Shown: one piece after another, positions 8,019 through 17,196 of the stretch
Numbering within the stretch: position 1 is the first letter of the stretch
How the letters are laid out: every line of letters begins with the position of its first letter
IMG/VR virus record: IMGVR_UViG_3300012000_000002
Location: 55,040 to 119,039 of that record
Reading direction: 5' to 3' (one strand)
DNA: 64,000 bases
From: a virus
Made by a program: the position numbers and the translations under genes
Notes under the pieces: model-generated
Database searches by the model: none
What the model saw: the letters and a program-made list of their open reading frames with translations, nothing else
What the model was told of the DNA's origin: nothing

Positions 8019-11000
8019 TCAGATAGAAACTCCGCTTGGAAGAACAACGAAATCCATTACGATGTATTCGATTGCTCTTGTTGGAAGCACTCTAATTTGA
8101 GCATTCATACGGTTGCTGTTAACGTCTTCAGCAGTATTGTTACGATCATCACAGATAATCGCAAACTGTTCAATACCTTGTTGGGCTTGAACTGTTGCAA
8201 GTACCAATGCTGCTTCGTTAACAAAACGTGTGCGAAGTGCTGGTGTGTTTTGTTCGAAGAGCAAACGGTTACCGATTGCAACAATTTGACGCTTGATTTC
8301 TAGTAACATTCTTTTAACGTTAATAGATTCCAAAGCACTTTCTGCTTGTTGCAATGTGTTTTGTGAGAAGAACACATAGTTGGCACCGGGGAACTTCACG
8401 ATTGGGTTAATGTTGGCATCGTAAAGTGTGTTGCGATCATTTTGGTTTATTCTTATTGAAGTAAGAAGTACGAAACCAAGAGAACCACGATCAAATCCTG
8501 CTGGAGCAAACCAAGGGAACTTAACACGGTCGTTATAGCTCAATGCTGAAAGAGCAGCAATAGAAGCTGGGAGTTGTACACGGCGAGTGTTAACAGTGTC
8601 TTCGATAACGATGTTGGGGAAGTATGCTGCACCACCGTTGTTATCCAATGCACGGTTTATAAACGCATTTGATGTTTTGTTGATGGAGATTGATCGATTT
8701 GATTCACCATCAAAGATACGAACATCGTCTTTGTCGTATGGTTGAAGGTCTAGAAGATAAAAACTCAAACCGTAATCTGTGTTTTTCTCTAGTGCGTAGT
8801 TTGTGATAAGTGGATCACGTTGACCGGGCGTTGCAAGAATGTTGTTGTTTGCAAGGCTTGGGTTGGTTGCAATATCAAGTGCTGTGCGATAAGCAACAAC
8901 GTTTTGGTTAGAAGCACCAACGCCAGTATAGTTGGTTGCTGATGGAGCACCGGGAGATACATAGCTTGCATTAGCAAGACCATATACACCACCAGCACCA
9001 GCTTCTGTAGATGTTGATTGATCTGTAAAGCGAGCAGCTTGTTTGTCAAAGATGTTTACACCATCCCAGCCACCTTGCATAAAGGTTGTGAATTTAGCGT
9101 AGTTAGAGAAGTTGTTAAACTGAACTGCGCTGCTGCTGTTAACCAACGAAGCAAAAGTAATACGGTTGCTGTAGTTTGTTGCAACGTATGTTGTTGGATC
9201 GATTGTTGCGTTACGAAGATATGCAGCAGACTTCATAAGTGTTAGAATATCTGTTGAAGCTACCGTTGTCATTGAAGTTTCGTTTAGCGCAACATTTGCA
9301 AGGGTGAACTTGTTGTTGTTCAAAAGATCGCTTGCTGAACCAGTTGTAAGCACACCTAGTTTTTCAATGCCAGCAAATTTAGAAAAGTTTGCAACAATTG
9401 GGTTAATCGCTGCATTAACGTTAACGTTTAGAACGTCATTGTTGTTTCGTTCTAGTTTAACGCCCCAATACAATCTTCCGTCTACAACTGTTTGAGCACC
9501 GGGAGCACCAAACACTGTACCAGAAGCAGTTAGTGGGTTGCGTGTAACTGTAAATCGATATGGAACAGGTGGAACAATTGATCCAGATAGCAAAGCACCA
9601 TTTGGAACTGTGCTTGAAGATACACCACTTATTCTTGCAAGTGTTGGCAAACCACCTTGATCGCTCAAAGCTACGTTTGTCAAAAGCATTTGGTGACCAC
9701 GGAAACCGAATGGAAGAGCTAGTTCTGGCACTTCGTCGTTTTCAAGTTGTGAGCTTGGAACCACACGAATAAATCTGCTGCGATTACCGTATTTTCCTTC
9801 AACTACAACACCACGGTCTTCTGCTTCAACTTGATCAAAATCAAACTTGGTGCGTTTATCACCAATAACTCTTGCAATATATTGGCTGCTTTTTGGATCA
9901 AGTGATAGGTTGTTAAATTGTTCTAGAATTTGTGGTTGTTCGTCGGTGTCATTGAACGCTCTAACAGACAAAGTAAATGAACCATATTTTGATGATGGAT
10001 TTGTTGATGCCAACAAGTTTGAAATGCTGATTTTATACTTGCTGTTTGCATATTCACCGTCATCACGGCTTTCTACATAAAATAGATCATACTCGATTCC
10101 ACCAAAAGGTTGTGAAACAAAGTATGGAGTTTTTGGTGCTGTATAACGTGTGTTAAAGTAACCAAATACTTCACTGTATTCAAGACCAAGTGAGTTTGTG
10201 TTGGCAGATCCAGAAAGAACCGCAACGGTTGGAACAGTGTTGCTAGCGGAAAGAGTTGCAACTTGTGCATCTACAGCATAATCAAGATAAAGAAGATGTT
10301 TTTTTGTTGCAAAGTTTTCTGGGTTTGTGTTTAAGATTTTTCCAACGTATTGATCTGAGTCTGGATCGAATGATGCTGAGAAGATTTGAAGACCTGCAAC
10401 ACCATCATCGGAAGAAAATGAAGAACCAGCAGAGCAAGAAAGAACTAGTTTAAACATTCCTTGCATTGGTCCAGTTGTACCAACTTGTGCTGCTTCGTAT
10501 GTGCCGCTTCCTCCAAATGCAGCAGTTGGATCATAAACACCACCAGAATCTACTGCACCACTTAAAACAAGAAAGCGTGAATCCGGTGCAGTGAATAGAA
10601 CAGCACGAACAAGATTTACACTATCATTGTCTGGTGTAAAGCCGCTAACGTTATAGCTGTTGTTGTTGGTAAACATTGGATATCCAAACACTTCGTTGTT
10701 TTGTACAAAGTGCTTACCAACCAAGAATTGTACACGGCCTTGCAACGCACCAGAAACGAATACTGTTCCGTTACCGACAACTTGCATACCGGCGTTTGTA
10801 ACAGTGCCGCTAACTTGTGTTTGTGTTATATCAATTGAACTACTATTGGCACCACAACCAAGAACACGAATGTAGTTAACTGAAGCTAGCTCAGTGCCTT
10901 TTGCTTCTAGAAATTTTTGTACACCATATGTACCAACATATTTCGAGTTTACTGGTCCAAACTTGTTTGAAAAATCTGTGTAACTTCCAAGGGTTATTGG

Positions 11001-11129
11001 CACAAAGGCTGGGCCTTTTTCTGCACCACCAATAATGGTTGCTGGCGTTCCACCAACAGGGATTGTACGTTCGGTTAAGTCGAACTCTCTATCGAAATAA
11101 TTGGGGGCTTTTAATACTGTTTCTGGCAT
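8019..11129 (-). CDS. Tail sheath protein, copy 2 (T4 gp18-like), 1036 aa
   Basis: The start is the ATG with GAGGATAA upstream; a GTG four codons earlier would place the ribosome site inside the gene. The N-terminus (APNYFDREFDLT, GGAEKGPAFVPIT) and the C-terminus (INVKRMLLEIKRQIVAIGNRLLFEQ, YIVMDFVVLP) align by eye with copy 1, so the two are paralogues of similar size but clearly diverged. Either the sheath is a heteropolymer or the copies serve different positions or life stages. It has its own upstream CTATTTATG box. Confidence 0.9.
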   Translation of the reverse strand: MPETVLKAPNYFDREFDLTERTIPVGGTPATIIGGAEKGPAFVPITLGSYTDFSNKFGPVNSKYVGTYGVQKFLEAKGTELASVNYIRVLGCGANSSSIDITQTQVSGTVTNAGMQVVGNGTVFVSGALQGRVQFLVGKHFVQNNEVFGYPMFTNNNSYNVSGFTPDNDSVNLVRAVLFTAPDSRFLVLSGAVDSGGVYDPTAAFGGSGTYEAAQVGTTGPMQGMFKLVLSCSAGSSFSSDDGVAGLQIFSASFDPDSDQYVGKILNTNPENFATKKHLLYLDYAVDAQVATLSASNTVPTVAVLSGSANTNSLGLEYSEVFGYFNTRYTAPKTPYFVSQPFGGIEYDLFYVESRDDGEYANSKYKISISNLLASTNPSSKYGSFTLSVRAFNDTDEQPQILEQFNNLSLDPKSSQYIARVIGDKRTKFDFDQVEAEDRGVVVEGKYGNRSRFIRVVPSSQLENDEVPELALPFGFRGHQMLLTNVALSDQGGLPTLARISGVSSSTVPNGALLSGSIVPPVPYRFTVTRNPLTASGTVFGAPGAQTVVDGRLYWGVKLERNNNDVLNVNVNAAINPIVANFSKFAGIEKLGVLTTGSASDLLNNNKFTLANVALNETSMTTVASTDILTLMKSAAYLRNATIDPTTYVATNYSNRITFASLVNSSSAVQFNNFSNYAKFTTFMQGGWDGVNIFDKQAARFTDQSTSTEAGAGGVYGLANASYVSPGAPSATNYTGVGASNQNVVAYRTALDIATNPSLANNNILATPGQRDPLITNYALEKNTDYGLSFYLLDLQPYDKDDVRIFDGESNRSISINKTSNAFINRALDNNGGAAYFPNIVIEDTVNTRRVQLPASIAALSALSYNDRVKFPWFAPAGFDRGSLGFVLLTSIRINQNDRNTLYDANINPIVKFPGANYVFFSQNTLQQAESALESINVKRMLLEIKRQIVAIGNRLLFEQNTPALRTRFVNEAALVLATVQAQQGIEQFAIICDDRNNTAEDVNSNRMNAQIRVLPTRAIEYIVMDFVVLPSGVSI

Positions 11130-11209
11130 ATTTATCCTCACTTTACAGTTAGTTAAAGTTCTACGGCATAAATAGAGACAAGAAACCGGTTTACCTTAAA
11201 GAACCAAAG

Positions 11210-12418
11210 TCACTTATTATCGATAAAGAAATCATACAACGCTTGTTGGTCTGAAGCGGTATAAACCGTTTCGCCTTGTTTTTGATTGTTTGATACTTCT
11301 TTTACATACTTTGTTTGTGTAACGTTTTGGTTGAATGGATCACGATAAACTCTTTGAAAAACAAGCTTGTCTTGTTCTGGTGGAGTTTCTTTTGTTGCTG
11401 GGTCTTGTTCAATGTCTGTAAGCACAAACTGGTTTTCTTTGGTGAAATCGTTTTTTGTTTCGTTGTATTGATCTTTGGCTGGTTGAGAGAAAACTTCGCC
11501 GGGAGCCACATAAGTTTCAAACGATATGTTGACGTTTGAAAGATAACGCTTGAATGGCACTCTTTGACCGGGAGCGTTTGGAGCAAGTAAATAACCCCGT
11601 ACTGTGATGTTAAAGCTATACTTGATTAAACGTTCTGCATCTGTTATATCGTCAAAATTGTCTTGAGCATTTAATCCAGCATCAACTGTTGCAGCAAACC
11701 AATATCCTTTTTCAGTTTTGAGATAAAAACCTTTGCCGGGAGTTATTTGGCTGGCAAGAAACGTTTCAATCAAATAGTTCATATGTTGGGTATAGTTCGT
11801 CCAAAACACAATCTCATACGTTGCCGTGAAAAATTGAGGAAACGGGATTGCAATAATCTCATAAATGTGATCGGCTCTTAAACGTTTTGTTTTATCGTCC
11901 AACAACATTCCTTCAACAATAGAAGGGTCTTTTGCATTTTCTCCCTTGCTTTGCCTCAAGGTGTCTGGAGGAGTTGGAGTGTTGTTTAAAAGCAAACGAT
12001 TAATCAACGATTGATAATCTTTGTCAGATTCATCTAATCTGCGTTTGATTGTTAACTCTCCAACAAAAGTATCTCCAGAGTTTTGTTCTATACCTGTTCT
12101 ACGCAACGATATCGCTGGTAGCAACAAAACACCGTTACGATCACGAAAAGGCTTTAAACGCTTGGCAAGAGCAAATCTTTCGCCTGTTGCCAAAATAACA
12201 AACGGTTTCTTTAAGTTGATTTCTTTTTCATAGCTTGTGTTTATTTGATATGTTTGAAAAGGAATCTCTTTATCAAACAAGCTATGCATTCCGGCATCAA
12301 CGTCTTCGATTCCACAAGAAGGAATGTAATAAGTTGATGGGTCATTGTTGCGAAGATCGTAGCCCGTTGGTTGTTGATCTTTGCCTTCTAAAAAAGGAAC
12401 GTTAAAACGTGTGGTCAT
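11210..12418 (-). CDS. Tail sheath stabiliser / tail completion protein (T4 gp15-like), 402 aa
   Basis: Two segments resemble gp15. One is an IPAISLRRTG-type strand pair near residues 95-110. The other runs from IYEIIAIPFPQFFTATYEIVFW through ETFLASQ to LIKYSFNITVRGYLLAPNA (about 188-290), matching the order of gp15 (IYELSIFTRYED ... RRIEWSLTFEVNGWMYPP). In T4, gp15 caps the tail and joins it to the neck. The position between sheath and neck genes supports this. The C-terminal 110 residues are polar and unrelated. The call rests on pattern and context. Confidence 0.6.
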   Translation of the reverse strand: MTTRFNVPFLEGKDQQPTGYDLRNNDPSTYYIPSCGIEDVDAGMHSLFDKEIPFQTYQINTSYEKEINLKKPFVILATGERFALAKRLKPFRDRNGVLLLPAISLRRTGIEQNSGDTFVGELTIKRRLDESDKDYQSLINRLLLNNTPTPPDTLRQSKGENAKDPSIVEGMLLDDKTKRLRADHIYEIIAIPFPQFFTATYEIVFWTNYTQHMNYLIETFLASQITPGKGFYLKTEKGYWFAATVDAGLNAQDNFDDITDAERLIKYSFNITVRGYLLAPNAPGQRVPFKRYLSNVNISFETYVAPGEVFSQPAKDQYNETKNDFTKENQFVLTDIEQDPATKETPPEQDKLVFQRVYRDPFNQNVTQTKYVKEVSNNQKQGETVYTASDQQALYDFFIDNK

Positions 12419-12437
12419 ACCTTATAAGTAGCCAACA

Positions 12438-13157
12438 CTATTCGTCATATAATCCTTTTTTGGGAGGCAACGGATCATTGTTAAAGCTTTGAGTTTCGCC
12501 TTCAATAAAATCTCCACCGTCATCAACGTTTGGCTCAACACGACGTTGCCCTGTGCCAAGAGCAATAGGAGCCATATCGTGTCCAAGACGTTCACGCATT
12601 TCACGAACATCTCCTGTTGGATCACCATCGTTGGTTATTGGTAAGCCACGTTGTTGTTCGTATACTCTTTCAATGTCATCTGGAGCAAGGCGTGGGTTTG
12701 GAATGTTTGGCACATCAATTTGATTAAGTCTTGCAGAACGTGCTGTGATTTTCCATGACACGTTATATTCAGCAAGACCAAAGATGTTTTTACCAGCGTT
12801 GGTAAACGTAAGAACCTCGTAAAGAATATCGTCGTAAGAAAAGAAATCTCCCTCGCTTAATATGATACCTTTATCTTGAAGATCTTTATATTGAATCAAC
12901 ACTTCAACCTTGGCTTCAATGTCTGGGCCAAAGTTTGTTGTTTTACTTGAATATTCTGGCATTCCAACAAGAGCGGGAATCATGATTGGGTTTTCGAAAA
13001 TCTTTTGTAAAGATTCGTTGTATATCTTGTGTACAGAGCTTTTAATGGTTGAAACTGGGAAGTAGTTTATAAACTGCCCTGCAACGTCTTTTATAAACTC
13101 TTTCGTCAAGTCGTTTATGAACTGTACTTCTCGTTGACCTATGAATAATCTTGCCAT
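12438..13157 (-). CDS. Neck protein, probably T4 gp14-like, 239 aa
   Basis: The region of about residues 5-135 holds FINDLTKEFIKDVAGQFINYFPV, then a beta-rich stretch with GDFFSYDDILYEVLTFTNAGKNIFG, as in head-tail connector proteins. The C-terminal 100 residues are disordered and acidic, and rich in Pro and Asp. It lies between the gp13-like and gp15-like genes, which is the gp14 position in T4. The sequence signal alone is weak. AGGATAA precedes the ATG, and a CTATATTA box is just upstream. Confidence 0.45.
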   Translation of the reverse strand: MARLFIGQREVQFINDLTKEFIKDVAGQFINYFPVSTIKSSVHKIYNESLQKIFENPIMIPALVGMPEYSSKTTNFGPDIEAKVEVLIQYKDLQDKGIILSEGDFFSYDDILYEVLTFTNAGKNIFGLAEYNVSWKITARSARLNQIDVPNIPNPRLAPDDIERVYEQQRGLPITNDGDPTGDVREMRERLGHDMAPIALGTGQRRVEPNVDDGGDFIEGETQSFNNDPLPPKKGLYDE

Positions 13158-13194
13158 TGTTTATCCTGTTAATATAGAGGGCAGGTTTTACAAA

Positions 13195-14451
13195 CTAGAA
13201 TATACCGATTGCGTACTTGGGTGGCATTGGTATAAACGCAAGTTGCTTAACTGCATTTTCTGCTTTAGACGCTTCACGTTCAGCGATTTTATCATACGTT
13301 AAGTTATCCAAGGTTTCTTTCAAGCTTGTCATAAGCTTTTCTTTGTCTTCTTTGCCTTGAGATATTAGATCGTCACCGTTAAGAGAAAGGTCGGCACCGG
13401 GAATAGGCATCGATTTAAACTTGCTTCTGATACGTCCAAGTTGGATAGTGCATAGCGCAAGAGTCATTTGAGCAATCCAGTTTCTGCTCCACATGTTTAA
13501 CGAATCGTAGTTTAATGGACCGAAAGGTGCGGTAAATGGTCCGTTAACACCATAGATTTTATCTTCTTGATAAGCTCCAGAGCTACCCGATCCAACAGGA
13601 GAAAAGCTAGAACCACTATTGACTATGGTGTTAGCTAAAGTTGGAAAAGGTTGTCTGGTGAATCTAACCCGAATCCAAACACGATTGTTATAGCCGGGAA
13701 CAAGACTGTTTGGTGTTGGGTATATTCTTATACTGCGGCCAGAAATCTTGTAGCTATAATGTGATCTTCTTACTCTTTGAGCAGCTTCTAACATTCCTGC
13801 TCTTAATACGTCTTCAAACAATGGAAGAACGTAGAAACGTGTATCTGGAATGTAAGACTCTACAGGAAGACCTGTTGCAACGAAGTTGCTAGCAAGGTTA
13901 GAGTTAAACACATATTGTACAGGTGCGTTGTGAAACACTTCAACAACTTGCATAGAACCAACAGAACCACTTGGCTGCAAGTTCCATATAGGTGTTCCAT
14001 TCTTGTCAACTAAATCAGTATATAAATCGTATTCTTGTTTGGTGTTTTGCATTGTAAGATAACCAAGATAAGTTTGCTCGTCTTGGGCATAACCTACAAC
14101 ACCTGCATATGGAGCTGCAAGAGTTAACAAAAACTCTAAGTTTTGTTGCACGTACATATCTGTAACGTTTATGCTGGGAGTTCCGTTTGCGTCAATGCTT
14201 CCTGTTGGTGAACCAAGAAGGTTGGCAAGATTGGATATGTTTTGATATTCAATCATTTTGCCGTTGAATTCACGGGTTGCTTGCTCAAAGTTATCCCAGA
14301 TTTGACGTTTGGTTAGCTCAACAGATAAAACGTCTTCACCAAGAAACCTTAAGACGAATGTAACCATATTGTCGGCGTCTTGCTGAAACAGTTGATATTT
14401 GTCGTAAAAACCAAAGCTTGTTGGTTTTAATGTTGTGTTGAACGTGCTCAT
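13195..14451 (-). CDS. Neck protein, probably T4 gp13-like, 418 aa
   Basis: The C-terminal part contains WSRNWIAQMTLALCTIQLGRIRSKFKSMPIPGADLSLNGDDLISQG (split here for reading: W...LG, IRSKF, PIPGA, LNGDDL). This is the block I associate with gp13-type neck proteins of T4-like phages. The N-terminal half (FLGEDVLSVELTKRQIWDNFEQATREFN) is typical of head-completion proteins. The start is MSTFNTT at 14451; the upstream alternative overlaps the divergent phosphatase gene. The two start codons are only 16 bp apart, and no clear ribosome site is present. Confidence 0.55.
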   Translation of the reverse strand: MSTFNTTLKPTSFGFYDKYQLFQQDADNMVTFVLRFLGEDVLSVELTKRQIWDNFEQATREFNGKMIEYQNISNLANLLGSPTGSIDANGTPSINVTDMYVQQNLEFLLTLAAPYAGVVGYAQDEQTYLGYLTMQNTKQEYDLYTDLVDKNGTPIWNLQPSGSVGSMQVVEVFHNAPVQYVFNSNLASNFVATGLPVESYIPDTRFYVLPLFEDVLRAGMLEAAQRVRRSHYSYKISGRSIRIYPTPNSLVPGYNNRVWIRVRFTRQPFPTLANTIVNSGSSFSPVGSGSSGAYQEDKIYGVNGPFTAPFGPLNYDSLNMWSRNWIAQMTLALCTIQLGRIRSKFKSMPIPGADLSLNGDDLISQGKEDKEKLMTSLKETLDNLTYDKIAEREASKAENAVKQLAFIPMPPKYAIGIF

Positions 14452-14467
14452 ACTTATAATTACAAAC

Positions 14468-14998
14468 ATGAACGTAAGATTAATTAAGCCCGTAATAAAA
14501 GCGATACTTTTAGAAGCTTTAGCAAAAGCAAAAACTCTTTATGTGTTTGACTTCGATCATACCATCGCAAAAACGTATGAAGAAAACATACGTTTGCCAA
14601 ATGGTAGAATCGATTTACGTGCTTTTTCTAACTTAAGCGACGAAACAAAACCAAACGGTGAAATATTCGATATGTTTGCCGATAAAGTTGAAAGCGATCC
14701 TGATACAACATTTATTCTCACCGCTAGACCTATAGGAGTTAAAAACCCAATGATCGAATGGTTGAAAAGCCAAGGAGTTGATATCGATCCCGCAAAGATC
14801 GTATGTCTTGGAGATGGTGCCGCAGGTAAAAAACGAGATTGGATCAAAGAAAAAATTTTGAAAACCAAAGCAAAAAAAGTTATGTTTTGGGATGATAGAG
14901 AAAGAAATACAAAAGCAGTTGACAGCTTAAACGATAAAGAAAAGCATCCAGAATTGGAAGGCGTTAAAGTCAAAACAACAACGGTGGTAAAGTCATGA
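14468..14998 (+). CDS. HAD-superfamily phosphatase with capsid-targeting-like N-terminus, 176 aa
   Basis: HAD motifs in order are YVFDFDHT (motif I, nucleophile Asp near 28-30), FILTARP (motif II) and MFWDDRERN (motif IV). This pattern resembles the phosphatase half of polynucleotide kinase-phosphatases and RNA-repair HADs. The first 19 residues (MNVRLIKPVIKAILLEALA) do not belong to the domain and end in LLE-A, matching the T4-type prohead protease site. TATAAT lies 8 nt before the ATG with no ribosome site, suggesting a leaderless transcript. It overlaps the next HAD gene by ATGA. Confidence 0.75.
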   Translation: MNVRLIKPVIKAILLEALAKAKTLYVFDFDHTIAKTYEENIRLPNGRIDLRAFSNLSDETKPNGEIFDMFADKVESDPDTTFILTARPIGVKNPMIEWLKSQGVDIDPAKIVCLGDGAAGKKRDWIKEKILKTKAKKVMFWDDRERNTKAVDSLNDKEKHPELEGVKVKTTTVVKS

Positions 14999-15669
14999 AC
15001 AAAAACTTAAAACAAATCATTAAAGCGGTTATCTTAGAAGTTCATGAAGAAGAGTTTTTAAAACTTGGAGTGCCTTCTGAAAAAACTGGATTGAAAACTC
15101 TTCGTGTGTTTGATTTCGATGACACTCTTGCTAAAACCAATTCAAAAGTTGGTGTAACTGAATTCGATAAAGAAACTGGCAGGCAAATCAAATCAGAATA
15201 TATGATTACTCCCGCCGAATATGCAACGTTTAAAGTAGATGTAGCAGAAAAGAATCCTGACATTGAATACGCATACGATTATCGTGAATTCGCAGAAGTT
15301 AAAGATCCAAAAATAATTGATTGGACTTTTGAAGTTTTAAACAAGATTGTTCGAAAGTTAAGAGCTAGCGAAAACATTCCCGCCGTTATTCTAACAGCAA
15401 GAGGTCATGGCGCAAACAAAAACATTCGTGAGTTCTTAAGAGAAATGGATATCAACATTCCTGTTAAAACCCTTAATGGCTCTGCTCCAGAACTAAAAAG
15501 CGAATGGATCAAACAAACAATGCTTGATCGCAACATTCCTCATATTGAGTTCTTTGACGATAGCAGACTTAATGTTGCTGCTGTTAAACAACTAAACGAT
15601 GATTTAGAGCTGTTGGCAAAGTTTAAACAAGACCTAAAAGTTCGTTCTCGTCTTGTGCAAGCAGAATGA
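14995..15669 (+). CDS. HAD-superfamily phosphatase, second copy, 224 aa
   Basis: Motifs are RVFDFDDTLAKT (about 37-48), VILTARGHG (about 132-140) and IEFFDDSRLN (about 180-189). It is a diverged paralogue of the gene before it, with an insertion after motif I. The N-terminus MNKNLKQIIKAVILEVHEEE again looks like a removable head-targeting tag (ILE-V). The start overlaps the previous stop by 4 nt. Possible roles are 3'-phosphate removal in RNA repair or nucleotide dephosphorylation; the substrate cannot be told from sequence. A bidirectional terminator follows. Confidence 0.75.
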   Translation: MNKNLKQIIKAVILEVHEEEFLKLGVPSEKTGLKTLRVFDFDDTLAKTNSKVGVTEFDKETGRQIKSEYMITPAEYATFKVDVAEKNPDIEYAYDYREFAEVKDPKIIDWTFEVLNKIVRKLRASENIPAVILTARGHGANKNIREFLREMDINIPVKTLNGSAPELKSEWIKQTMLDRNIPHIEFFDDSRLNVAAVKQLNDDLELLAKFKQDLKVRSRLVQAE

Positions 15670-15672
15670 AAA

Positions 15673-15700
15673 AAACTCTTGATGGAAACATCAAGAGTTT
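15673..15700. terminator. Bidirectional terminator between convergent genes
   Basis: AAACTCTTGATG and CATCAAGAGTTT form a perfect 12-bp stem with a GAAA loop, flanked by A-runs on the left and T-containing sequence on the right. It sits between the plus-strand HAD pair and the minus-strand tag-protein operon. Confidence 0.85.
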
Positions 15701-15732
15701 ATAAAAACAAGCTGCATACTTGGAAAAAAGTA

Positions 15733-16050
15733 TCAGCGACGGGATGAGCGACCTTTGCGGTAACCGGCACGATAAGCTGCTGCTACTGCTTCTTTTAAAG
15801 ATTCGGAATAACCAGAAAGTTCAATGCTTGATGGGCCTTCGCCACGTTCTTCTCTACTTTTGTAGGTATATTCTTGATCACGTTGTCTGCGGCGTTGATC
15901 TTCGTAGCTTTCTTTTTCGCCTGAATCCCATGAGTCGCCGTGACGATTTCCACCTTCACCGCCTCTTGAATAGCTTCCAAATTGTTCATCCATAGCTTCT
16001 TCAGAAGCTTCACGAATTAATGCTTTTAGTTGCTTAACTGTAATTCTCAT
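15733..16050 (-). CDS. Small head-type protein with LIREA N-terminal tag, 105 aa
   Basis: It begins MRITVKQLKALIREASEEAMDE. The middle is Gly/Arg/Glu-rich and probably disordered. The end LKEAVAAAYRAGYRKGRSSRR is basic and helical. Both ends are nearly identical to those of the upstream neighbour (16065-16280), so the two are a tandem duplication with a variable middle. IRE-A fits a gp21-type cleavage site. The basic tail could bind packaged DNA. GGAG precedes the ATG. Confidence 0.7.
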   Translation of the reverse strand: MRITVKQLKALIREASEEAMDEQFGSYSRGGEGGNRHGDSWDSGEKESYEDQRRRQRDQEYTYKSREERGEGPSSIELSGYSESLKEAVAAAYRAGYRKGRSSRR

Positions 16051-16064
16051 AACAATATCTCCAA

Positions 16065-16280
16065 TCAGCGACGGGTGGCACGGCCACGACGATAACCTGC
16101 ACGGAAAGCTTTGGCAACTGCTTCTTGAAGGGCTTCTTCCATGCCAGCACCTTCGTCTTTGCCATGATCCATAGCTTCGTCCATATCTTTACCTTCGTCT
16201 TCTTGCTTCTTCATTTCGTCCATAGCTTCTTCTGTAGCTTCACGGATCAATGCTTTTAGTTGTCTAACTGTAACTCTCAT
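16065..16280 (-). CDS. Small head-type protein with LIREA N-terminal tag, paralogue, 71 aa
   Basis: It begins MRVTVRQLKALIREATEEAMDE and ends LQEAVAKAFRAGYRRGRATRR, like the downstream copy but with a shorter acidic centre (KKQEDEGKDMDEAMDHGKDE). Acidic middle and Arg-rich tail suggest a small DNA-associated internal protein; this is inference. AAAGGAG lies 7 nt before the ATG, and a CTATTATATCTG element is farther upstream. Confidence 0.7.
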   Translation of the reverse strand: MRVTVRQLKALIREATEEAMDEMKKQEDEGKDMDEAMDHGKDEGAGMEEALQEAVAKAFRAGYRRGRATRR

Positions 16281-16322
16281 GATAAAACTCCTTTGGCAGA
16301 TATAATAGCCATACTTAATTAT

Positions 16323-16550
16323 TCACGCTTTTTCTTTTTGTTTTTTTAAACCCATATTTTTCATGATCTTGGTGGCCGTACCATATATTGCTGCTTCGTT
16401 GTCACCATAACGGGGTTTAAGTTCTTTTTTGATAATCTTTTCTACTTCTGCTGGGAAGTGTATTTTGCCCTTACGTTTCTTTTTACGTTTTTCTAAAAGA
16501 ACTTCTTGAATAATCAAACTTATAAGTTCTTCTAAGATTACTTCCTTCAT
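16323..16550 (-). CDS. Conserved small phage protein, 75 aa
   Basis: The second half (VEKIIKKELKPRYGDNEAAIYGTATKIMKNMGLKKQ) is a block I have seen in small proteins of large phages, of unknown function. The first 20 residues (MKEVILEELISLIIQEVLLEK) are amphipathic with LLE-K and IQE-V sites, resembling the head-targeting tags. A GGAGG ribosome site precedes the ATG, and a CTATTTACTTC box lies 25 nt upstream. Confidence 0.65.
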   Translation of the reverse strand: MKEVILEELISLIIQEVLLEKRKKKRKGKIHFPAEVEKIIKKELKPRYGDNEAAIYGTATKIMKNMGLKKQKEKA

Positions 16551-16565
16551 ACTGGTTATCCTCCA

Positions 16566-17102
16566 CTATGAAGTAAATAGTAGCACAATTTCAGAGATGT
16601 TATTTTGTACAAGAGATATATTAGGCAAAGCTTCACGAAGTTTTACACGATTGCCTTCGGCAAGATATGTGCGTGTATCTGTTCCAGAAATACGCTTTAC
16701 ACCTTTGCCAGCTTTCACAGGAGAAAGAATCTCAACACGAATCTTGTTGTTTTTCACAAGAATCGGAAAGTTCTTTTTCAATGCTTCGGGACGATACCTG
16801 TCTTTAGCATCCTCAACACCAGCAAACAAATATACTTCGTTATTCCTATCCAACGTTTCAATCATTGAATACATCTCACCTACAGGTGATCCGTTAATGT
16901 AATGAAAAACAACGTTAGGCAACGTAGGAGCAACATACTTCTCAACATATTGCTTGCACGCCAATCCACTTAGCTCTCCTCGATTTTTTACACTCATAAG
17001 CACATGAAGTTCATCCACACACTCACACATAGAAACAATTGATTGATAATGCCCACGATGAAGTGGCTTAAAACTACCGGGAAAAAATCCAATCTTATTC
17101 AT
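16566..17102 (-). CDS. Nucleotidyltransferase of the NMNAT/cytidylyltransferase superfamily, 178 aa
   Basis: The N-terminus IGFFPGSFKPLHRGHY has the HxGH motif (His15-Arg-Gly-His18) that binds the nucleotide phosphates. The second signature is ISGTDTR (about 138-144). The fold transfers NMP from NTP to a small phosphate acceptor, and phage members include NMN adenylyltransferases used in NAD salvage. The exact acceptor is not clear. It is divergent from the ligase-like gene at 17197; the pairing of these two families suggests NAD or RNA-end metabolism, but this is inference. Confidence 0.75.
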   Translation of the reverse strand: MNKIGFFPGSFKPLHRGHYQSIVSMCECVDELHVLMSVKNRGELSGLACKQYVEKYVAPTLPNVVFHYINGSPVGEMYSMIETLDRNNEVYLFAGVEDAKDRYRPEALKKNFPILVKNNKIRVEILSPVKAGKGVKRISGTDTRTYLAEGNRVKLREALPNISLVQNNISEIVLLFTS

Positions 17103-17196
17103 ATTTCTACAATATCAAACAAAAAAGAATAAGTCAAAGAATATCTTTAGAAATATATTTGAGTTTGTTACACTGGGGCAAAGGCAGGAAAAGTAA

